DNA from: Fibrobacter succinogenes
GTDB lineage: Bacteria > Fibrobacterota > Fibrobacteria > Fibrobacterales > Fibrobacteraceae
DNA: 64,000 nucleotides
Direction of reading: 5' to 3'
NCBI GenBank assembly: GCA_902799745.1
Contig: CADCBQ010000002.1
Location: 1-64,000 of the forward strand
The notes below the pieces were generated by a model, which was not told where the DNA came from, searched no databases, and saw only the letters and a program-made list of their open reading frames with translations. The position numbers were made by a program, and so were the translations under genes. Below are positions 58,601 through 64,000 of this stretch, one piece after another (the first letter of the stretch is position 1; each line of letters opens with the position of its first letter).

Positions 58601-60205
58601 ACCAAGAAGATTGATGTGCCGCAAAAGACCTACGACGCTCTTTCGACTGTGGCAAAGCAGACCGTTGCTCTTGACATTGCAGACCCCAATACGACTCGCA
58701 CGCCGATTAACGGAACGAATGTGTTGAATTCGTACCCGAAGAAGGTGGCCGGTGTCGAAGTCACTGTCAGCTATGTGACCGACAACAAGGGGAATGTCGT
58801 AAAGCAGGCTGTTGTGAACGAAAAGGGCAAGGTCGATTCGATCGAAGTCATCACGGTTTCTTACCAGACTGTGGTGGATGGCGATACGGTCACGGTTTCT
58901 TACCAGGCCGATGCGGTTACCGGCGAAGCCCTGTATGTTGATGGCAATGGCGGCTTTATTCCGACCAAGAATGTCGACAGCTCTAGCGGCCTCTTCAAGG
59001 TGTCTTACGAATACACCGACACGAAAACTGGCAATTCTGTGGAACTGACCTATGTGGTAGACAAGAAGGGTAACATGGTCAAGAACCCGGATGGCGACCG
59101 TGGCTACCAGGTGTCTTACACCTATGTCGACAAGTACGGCAATGCGGCCAAGCAGGCTGTGTTCGTGGTGCTCGACCAGACGCTTCCGAAGGTTGAAATC
59201 CTTTCGCCCGAAAATCTGGATGTAGTCCATTCCAACTTTGTAAAGGTGAAGTGGACTATCGATGGCGACGAACAGGATACCTTGACCTTGCAGGGCCTTG
59301 AAAAGGGTGCAAACGTGATTGTGCGCTTCTTCCGCGACAAGGCTGGCAACGAAGCTTCTGACACGGTGTCTGTGTACATGAAGGACGGCAAGGATATCGA
59401 CATTTCTGTGGAACAGCCTGTAACGGTTGTTTCTAAGGATAAGGTTGACGAATACTATTCCGCCAACCCGCCCGAGAAGGGCGAAACCTTTGCGGTTAGC
59501 CTCAGGAACCCCGATACCGAAGAAGAAATTGAAACTTTGATCGGTGGCAGCTTCAAGACTAAGGAAGGTAGCGGCAAGGAACCGTATCCGGGTGTCAAGG
59601 GCTCCAAGCACTTGGGACCGACCCTGGCTCTTGATGTCAAGCTCCCGACGGTAAGCGGTGTAGGTGGCCTTGCCACGCTCGACGACTTGCTCCTCCCGAA
59701 TGGAAAGATTTCGAGTAAGGGTATTGGCATCGATACTGCAAAGCTGGACGAAAAGGCCAAGGAAGGCTATGTCGAATACACCGTTGAAGAATACGTGTCC
59801 AAGTTCTGCGAAGACGGAACCAAGGTGCCGTCGGACTTGAGCAAGTTCAACTTGTACGAGACCGAGCTGAAAACCAAGGTTTGGGTCTACACGTCGCTCG
59901 GCAACTTCGTGAACTACTACAGCTTTACGCAGGAACTGAACGAACCGAGCGTTGCCAACGATGCTGGCCTTACGCAGTTGTTCTTTGAAATGAAACCAGA
60001 TACGGACGGTTTCGTACACGCCAAGAACAAGAAACTGCTTGCGACGGGTGCCTATGTGTACAAGGTGGAAGCCAGCTTGAAGAACAAGTTGCGCTGCTCC
60101 ATTCCGCCGTTCGATGGCGTAAACCCCAAGCGTGTGGGTGACGTGATCAAGTCTACCGACGATCTCCTGAAGGGATTCGGTTACAAGCGTCCGGCGAAAA
60201 AGTAA
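55667..60205 (+). CDS. giant secreted protein with cadherin-like repeats (copy 1)
   Basis: A 1512-residue exported protein. A signal peptide ends near ASAAD (about residue 25). Residues 26-380 form a domain shared with the next gene (GGPIYIGGSVVF, GPVRVMGDF), probably a beta-helix or choice-of-anchor-like fold. Residues about 530-860 hold cadherin-like repeats with the calcium-binding linker motif (VNENP) and DYE/ETxPDSY strands. The second half has repeated VSYxYVDKxGNxxKQA segments and a C-terminal domain with an YNFVNYYSF-like stretch. Likely surface adhesin or slime-associated protein. The start at 55667 is favoured over an earlier ATG at 55622, which lacks a signal sequence at its N-terminus. 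Confidence 0.75.
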   Translation: MVRVKTMLNKLWLVLAVAGVASAADVVPLVFDSLTTYYNNLTDVNDPATMDTAIKQLHKKYWDKLMTFKMWGTFGISMGHASAPDVNGAIGTAHGDMTLTNGDHKLGGPIYIGGSVVFEDGPDVFLSGPVRVMGDFATGSNNNSFYGTHCIEGAAYTKNQNISFESEFKSDEDHPEGRVAQGGAASVGMCSYDSVPAVPTYLTIPDVPALPLNANVIYGDINISNGQKYIIDVPSFASSGTRMHDIYVGGNINMGANSSLIIRMENSKSLLRLFISGTIVANSSSTIQVVYVDSLAQYVGTTWTNVTAPKYVENKDYAGNVLFHCKEDIDWSAMNGGSFFQGSFLSKKTIKVGANLVLAGQLLANELIIGHEFDGSSFRYVQFDPPVLSTAEGVKTYLVEGHKQDTVKISLDKKATTTIDFEYCFDFNGTVDGKDPNGNAARADIATADIPLFNGTECVNPRKAYFDIDSVNLRTPIILTALDDKIDEGTDSKPGKETFRIIIQNLNAATLKDGSHDGYITLEISDPDLDPLKFKKDTLHAINENPRNDAVIDTLRGVHGIVGCPACVYSLSDTSHYSDFITVDEDGTVRVKDSTKFDFETIQYIDIQVHVEDDDNKMKADTTVIIPIGNVNENPILEEQNFEIDEHLPKQTVVGTLVWGESDSVSVFRQDIFTAVGGDTAFFSVSSTGVITTNKEFDYETEPDSYTIQVKLVDKNDSTLYVIKPVTINIRNVNENPKITTEFINVTENSPESTVVDTLKAIDLDLDDTVLTWTLVDDSSKCFDVSASGVVTLKCSDIDYEKTPSISIRVKVEDQHGGSDTKVIRVNVIDIPGPTVEITEASNEDSTWAPPKNPIYTNKDSLNVCWEVNHKNKTCADTTLKPGRNEICKEACDVDGYEGCSKDCIVAFYSDESPVVTISAATDANLGSNIYTIVEQPAASDTNVYVKDTVSQIHVMIIDKDPQKGGNDTTQFTIPVDLTKKIDVPQKTYDALSTVAKQTVALDIADPNTTRTPINGTNVLNSYPKKVAGVEVTVSYVTDNKGNVVKQAVVNEKGKVDSIEVITVSYQTVVDGDTVTVSYQADAVTGEALYVDGNGGFIPTKNVDSSSGLFKVSYEYTDTKTGNSVELTYVVDKKGNMVKNPDGDRGYQVSYTYVDKYGNAAKQAVFVVLDQTLPKVEILSPENLDVVHSNFVKVKWTIDGDEQDTLTLQGLEKGANVIVRFFRDKAGNEASDTVSVYMKDGKDIDISVEQPVTVVSKDKVDEYYSANPPEKGETFAVSLRNPDTEEEIETLIGGSFKTKEGSGKEPYPGVKGSKHLGPTLALDVKLPTVSGVGGLATLDDLLLPNGKISSKGIGIDTAKLDEKAKEGYVEYTVEEYVSKFCEDGTKVPSDLSKFNLYETELKTKVWVYTSLGNFVNYYSFTQELNEPSVANDAGLTQLFFEMKPDTDGFVHAKNKKLLATGAYVYKVEASLKNKLRCSIPPFDGVNPKRVGDVIKSTDDLLKGFGYKRPAKK

Positions 60206-60234
60206 GCCGTTTGTATGTAAAATGTGTAACAAAA

Positions 60235-60256
60235 CCCCCGGGCATAAGCCTGGGGG
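60235..60256 (+). terminator. hairpin after the first cadherin-like gene
   Basis: CCCCCGGGC pairs with GCCTGGGGG (one G-U) around four bases; only a weak T-rich tract follows. Confidence 0.6.
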
Positions 60257-60339
60257 TAATTTGTATGTGGGGCATGAAATTTATATGAAATTTTGCCAAA
60301 TAGCTTACCTGTAAATGCGAATTTACGAAAATCGGGCGA

Positions 60340-60371
60340 CTGGAGGGGGTGGTTGGGGGTGTATGACGTCA
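60340..60371. other. G-rich stretch plus TGACGTCA palindrome
   Basis: In the 330-base gap between the two giant genes, a run GGAGGGGGTGGTTGGGGG is followed by TGACGTCA (60364-60371). The G-runs could form a quadruplex. Otherwise 60257-60537 shows no gene, and a small GGTGT/ACACC inverted repeat at about 60502-60517 lies near the next start. Confidence 0.35.
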
Positions 60372-60537
60372 CACAAATTTGTCATTTTTGCTTTGAAAAT
60401 GGCAAAATCGTGAGAAAAATAACAACTTGTAAACACTTTATCCCAAGTACCTATTGTAATATTTATAAAAGTTTTGTATCTTTTAAGTAGTAAAATTATA
60501 GGGGTGTGTTATACACCATAACTTTTAGGAGTTTATT

Positions 60538-63500
60538 ATGTGGTTTGGAAAGAGCATAATGACTAAACTCGGCCTTGTTCTGGCTATGGCGGTCCCTGCC
60601 CTCGCGGCAGATGTGGCTCCGTTTAATTTCTCAAAAGCGAGTTCCTCCCAGCAGCAGGATTTTTGGAACAACTTGATGAAGTACAAAGTCTTCGGTGAAC
60701 AAGGAATTAATTTCGTTGGTAGAAATATTCGTGTTACCGATAGTTCGGGCTGGTTCGGTACAGCAAATGGTGACTTTGACATGGGACATGGAAACGACTA
60801 TCATGTCGTTGGTGGCCCAATATTGATTGGTGGAGATATTTATTTAAGTAATGGACCTGATACTCTGACAACAGGTCCTGTTCGTGTAACGGGAAATGTG
60901 AGCCGTGGTAGTTATGATACCTGGAGTGGTGATGCCTTTGGTCGTCAGTGTATTTATGGAAGTGTCGAAACTTTATACATGAATGCTATTGGTACAAATT
61001 TGGGCTCCACTTGTCATGATTCTGTTCCTAAAATCAATCGTGATCTGACGATTCCAACTGTCCAAAATGCTAGTGTCTCTTTACATGACGATATTTTCCT
61101 TGATAATAAGATTTTGACAATTGATGTGCCTGCTGGCGAAGGTATGTATGATTTCCATATAAACAACATTACTATTAGTAACAATAGTATTATTGTTGTT
61201 AGAATGCCTTATGGTGGCAGATTGACGCGCATTTTTGTTCACAAAAAAATGGACTTTGGTGCTACACGTCGTAAGCTTCGTATTGCTTATTTGGATTCTG
61301 CTACTACTTATGCTGCTAATAGCTGGAATGCAACTGGCGGATATGACGGAACGGGTGGATGGACTTCTCCTCAACCGACTTTTTCTAGCTCAACGATGCA
61401 ATGGTCTCTTGCTAATGCTAAACTTGTAGAAAATATCGATTATGCCGGAAATTTGTTGATTTATTCTATGACGGACCTTATATGGAAGGCCTCTGTATCC
61501 TTGGATTCTATGCAAGGTACTTTTATTGTGGCTGATTCCATTCATATTCTCCAACAGATGACTTTGGCTGGACAGTTGCTTTCTAAAATTGTTACGATTG
61601 ATGCTAATTTTGATGGCTCTGGTTTCCGCTTTGTTCCGTTTGATCCGGATACATTGGATCCGACTGCACTTGCTAAAGGTCGTTTCCCTGAAAATGGAGA
61701 AGATGTCGAAGTTCCTATACAACTTGATTCTAATGCTCAGGTTGATGTTCATTTCAAGTATTGCTTTGATGTAGATATGAATCAAAGTGGATATGCTAAT
61801 AAGAACGACTTTAATATAACGCAGAAAGCGAAATTCCCGATTTGTTCTAAGGGCGAAAGGGAATCTGTTACGATTCCGATGAATTCGCTTGTCCCGTCTG
61901 CAGAGACGAAGGTCTATATAAACGTGGCCAAAGATAACGATAAGGAAGGTGATGAAAAGCTTGTCCTAAGAATTTATGATTTGACGGGTGCCGTCATGCC
62001 GGGTGACCAAATGCGTGAAGGTGCGTTTGAATTGACTATTGTAGACATGAATGGCCCTGAATTCAATGATAAGGTGAAATCTTACGACATTATAGAAAAT
62101 GCTCCTAAGGATACTACTTTTGCAACGATTCCTATCAAGAATGTTGATGTCGCCGCAGCTGATATTGATAATTTCAAACTTATTGTTGATGGTAGTGACG
62201 CGACTGCGGCAAAATCCTTATTCAACTTTGAATTGGAGAAGAAAGCTATCAAAAATTCTGATGTCTACGATACCGCTTATATTGTGATATCTGTTAAGAC
62301 TGCTGATCTTAACTACGAAGAGTTGACGAAAACTTCTTTCAAGCTTACATTCCGTTTGGATGATAACGGAACTATTAGTGATTCTACGACTCGTACTATT
62401 AATGTAATTGACGTGAACGAAAAGCCGGCTGTTTCTGATACTACGTTTAGCATTAAAGAAAACCCGAAGAAAAATGCTACTGTTGGTACTGTGAAGGCTA
62501 CGGATCCTGATACCAAGAATCCTACGAAGTTCGGTCATTTGGAATATGTCTTGGTTGATACCTCTGTTCCGTTTAATGTGGGTTCCTCGACGGGTGTAAT
62601 TACTGTTCGTGATTCTACAAAGTTGGATTACGAAGCGTTGAAAGATCAGGACTACAAGTTTACTTTTGATGTGAAAGTTAAAAACTGCGAACAGGCAAGT
62701 AATGGTGCTTGGACGCTGAATTGCTTGGATACGATTTCTCAGGTCACTGTTAAGGTGCTTGATGTCAATGAACCTCCGCATATCGTTAATGATGGTCATG
62801 ATCTCGAAGTGGATGAAAATACGCCGAGTGGTACTCTTGTTTTCGATGCGACTACGGGTGGTTCCGCTAAAATTGAAGTCGTTGATGTTGACGGTATTGA
62901 CAATGCTTCGAAGCTGTCGGTTGAACTGGTGGGACTCGATAATGTGTCCGGCATGCCGACCGCAGAGAAATTGTTCAAAACACCGATTCATCCGACGGAA
63001 GATCCTGCTACCGGAAAAATGGTGTTGGTTGTTGCGGTTGATGCTGATAGCCTGCTGAATTATGAAGCCGTAAAACCTTATTATACCGTAAAACTGGTTG
63101 TGACGGATCACGATGGGGCTAAGGATTCTATTACAAAGAAAATCGTCATCAACGACGTTAACGAAGCTCCGGAAATCACGGGTGTTCGTGGCGAAAATGA
63201 CGGCCTTCCTGCTGATTCTGTTAGAAAGGAATTTACGCTGTACCCGAAGGAAAACTTGGGCAAGAATGCCTCGATTGGCGTTGTCCAGGCAAAGGATCCT
63301 GATACCAAGAACGCCGAGTACAGACATTTGGAATACAGAATTATTCCTGATGCATCTAATCCGGTTCCGTTCACAATGAAGGGTACTACGGACTCTACCA
63401 TCTATGTGAGCGATTCTACCAAGATGAATCACGAAGATGGTATCGTGTATACATTTAATGTGGAAACAGCCAACTGCCTGAAGAACGCATCGACGGGTAA

Positions 63501-64000
63501 GTATACGCAGTCTTGCTTGTATGACACTGCTTTGGTTACCGTGAAAATTCAGAATGTTCCGGAAGATCCGAAAATCCAGTGCTATACGGGCGATACGAAT
63601 TGTAATGGTCCGTATGATGTGAAGGAAAATACTGCTTTGAACACACTCGTTCATGCATTCCAGATTGTTGACCCGGATAAGGACCAGGCTAAAAACATGG
63701 ATTCCGTCTGGCTTGCAGACAGGAAGAGCGGTGGCAAGGCTGCAGACTATTTCAAGGCTGTCACTAGTGGTGATTCGTTGAAGATTGTTGTGAAGAGCGG
63801 TATCAACTATGAAACAATTAAAGACACGATTTACAATGTAAGAGTGACTATTAAGGATAAAGATGGCAAGACTGCTTACATTGACCGTACGATTAATATT
63901 GTTGATGTGAACGAAAAACCGGAATTTGTTAGCGCAGATACAACGATTTCTGTTAAGGAAAATACGCCTAACAAGACTGTTGTTGCTACGTTGCCGGCTT
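60538..64000 (+). CDS. giant secreted protein with cadherin-like repeats (copy 2, 3' end outside window)
   Basis: The open frame runs from an ATG preceded by AGGAG to the window edge without a stop, at least 1154 residues. The signal peptide ends near ALAAD; the next 330 residues match the N-terminal domain of the preceding gene (GGPILIGGDIYLS, GPVRVTGNV). From about residue 480 onward, cadherin-like repeats follow one another, each ending in DVNEKP, DVNEPP or NDVNEAP, the calcium-linker motif. Many more repeats are present than in copy 1. Codons are more AT-rich than those of housekeeping genes here. A surface adhesin is the likeliest role. Confidence 0.75.
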   Translation, partial: MWFGKSIMTKLGLVLAMAVPALAADVAPFNFSKASSSQQQDFWNNLMKYKVFGEQGINFVGRNIRVTDSSGWFGTANGDFDMGHGNDYHVVGGPILIGGDIYLSNGPDTLTTGPVRVTGNVSRGSYDTWSGDAFGRQCIYGSVETLYMNAIGTNLGSTCHDSVPKINRDLTIPTVQNASVSLHDDIFLDNKILTIDVPAGEGMYDFHINNITISNNSIIVVRMPYGGRLTRIFVHKKMDFGATRRKLRIAYLDSATTYAANSWNATGGYDGTGGWTSPQPTFSSSTMQWSLANAKLVENIDYAGNLLIYSMTDLIWKASVSLDSMQGTFIVADSIHILQQMTLAGQLLSKIVTIDANFDGSGFRFVPFDPDTLDPTALAKGRFPENGEDVEVPIQLDSNAQVDVHFKYCFDVDMNQSGYANKNDFNITQKAKFPICSKGERESVTIPMNSLVPSAETKVYINVAKDNDKEGDEKLVLRIYDLTGAVMPGDQMREGAFELTIVDMNGPEFNDKVKSYDIIENAPKDTTFATIPIKNVDVAAADIDNFKLIVDGSDATAAKSLFNFELEKKAIKNSDVYDTAYIVISVKTADLNYEELTKTSFKLTFRLDDNGTISDSTTRTINVIDVNEKPAVSDTTFSIKENPKKNATVGTVKATDPDTKNPTKFGHLEYVLVDTSVPFNVGSSTGVITVRDSTKLDYEALKDQDYKFTFDVKVKNCEQASNGAWTLNCLDTISQVTVKVLDVNEPPHIVNDGHDLEVDENTPSGTLVFDATTGGSAKIEVVDVDGIDNASKLSVELVGLDNVSGMPTAEKLFKTPIHPTEDPATGKMVLVVAVDADSLLNYEAVKPYYTVKLVVTDHDGAKDSITKKIVINDVNEAPEITGVRGENDGLPADSVRKEFTLYPKENLGKNASIGVVQAKDPDTKNAEYRHLEYRIIPDASNPVPFTMKGTTDSTIYVSDSTKMNHEDGIVYTFNVETANCLKNASTGKYTQSCLYDTALVTVKIQNVPEDPKIQCYTGDTNCNGPYDVKENTALNTLVHAFQIVDPDKDQAKNMDSVWLADRKSGGKAADYFKAVTSGDSLKIVVKSGINYETIKDTIYNVRVTIKDKDGKTAYIDRTINIVDVNEKPEFVSADTTISVKENTPNKTVVATLPA

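Noticed and set aside
56693-60232. A 1179-codon minus-strand frame opposite the first cadherin-like gene
   Set aside because: No signal peptide, motif or ribosome site; the plus-strand protein has clear repeats and a signal peptide.

Overview
The window looks like chromosomal DNA of a Fibrobacter species, or a close relative in the Fibrobacterota. The inference rests on protein families: two lipoproteins with FISUMP-type domains (Fibrobacter succinogenes major paralogous domain), a TIGR02147-type protein paired with a lipoprotein, many surface proteins with runs of serine, and secreted GH5 and GH43 enzymes with carbohydrate-binding modules. No database search was run.

Layout. (1) 1-5.5 kb is accessory: the 3' end of an ORF6N/phospholipase-D-like gene, then a leftward four-gene operon (tandem AAA+ ATPase, alpha/beta hydrolase, an unknown protein, a SLOG-fold protein) and a WYL-domain regulator. 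The same inverted repeat (CGACA-N5-TGTCG) precedes both the operon and the regulator gene. (2) 5.7-14 kb is an iron island: two copies of dtxR-feoA-feoB around an outer-membrane porin. The boxes TTAG-N6-CTAA recur before all three units, and the porin also has a perfect sigma-54 promoter. (3) 14-22 kb holds a FISUMP lipoprotein and gltBD behind a perfect sigma-54 promoter. (4) 22-29.4 kb holds a lipoprotein/TIGR02147 pair, tatC and tatA, a COG0523 metal GTPase, a small acidic protein, and a radical-SAM/SPASM enzyme coupled to a serine-rich lipoprotein. (5) 29.5-38 kb holds ilvB-ilvH with a structured 3' element, a RidA-family gene, an LplT-acyltransferase-ligase fusion, and an NSS transporter with its 33-residue MetS-like subunit. 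(6) 38-45.5 kb holds an SDR enzyme, a GH5 enzyme, tgt and a GH43-CBM6 protein. (7) 45.6-55.5 kb holds housekeeping genes: murD, secG, tpiA, recA and a cinA-type amidohydrolase, two identical tRNA-Leu(GAG) genes, envelope proteins, a histidine phosphatase and the SRP RNA. (8) 55.6-64 kb holds two giant paralogous secreted proteins with cadherin-like repeats; the second runs off the window.

The best candidate for an undescribed system is the WYL-linked AAA+/hydrolase/SLOG operon. The radical-SAM/lipoprotein pair, the iron island with its mixed DtxR/sigma-54 signals, and the folded RNA element after ilvH also deserve a second look. No CRISPR array, insertion sequence, rRNA gene or replication origin was seen.
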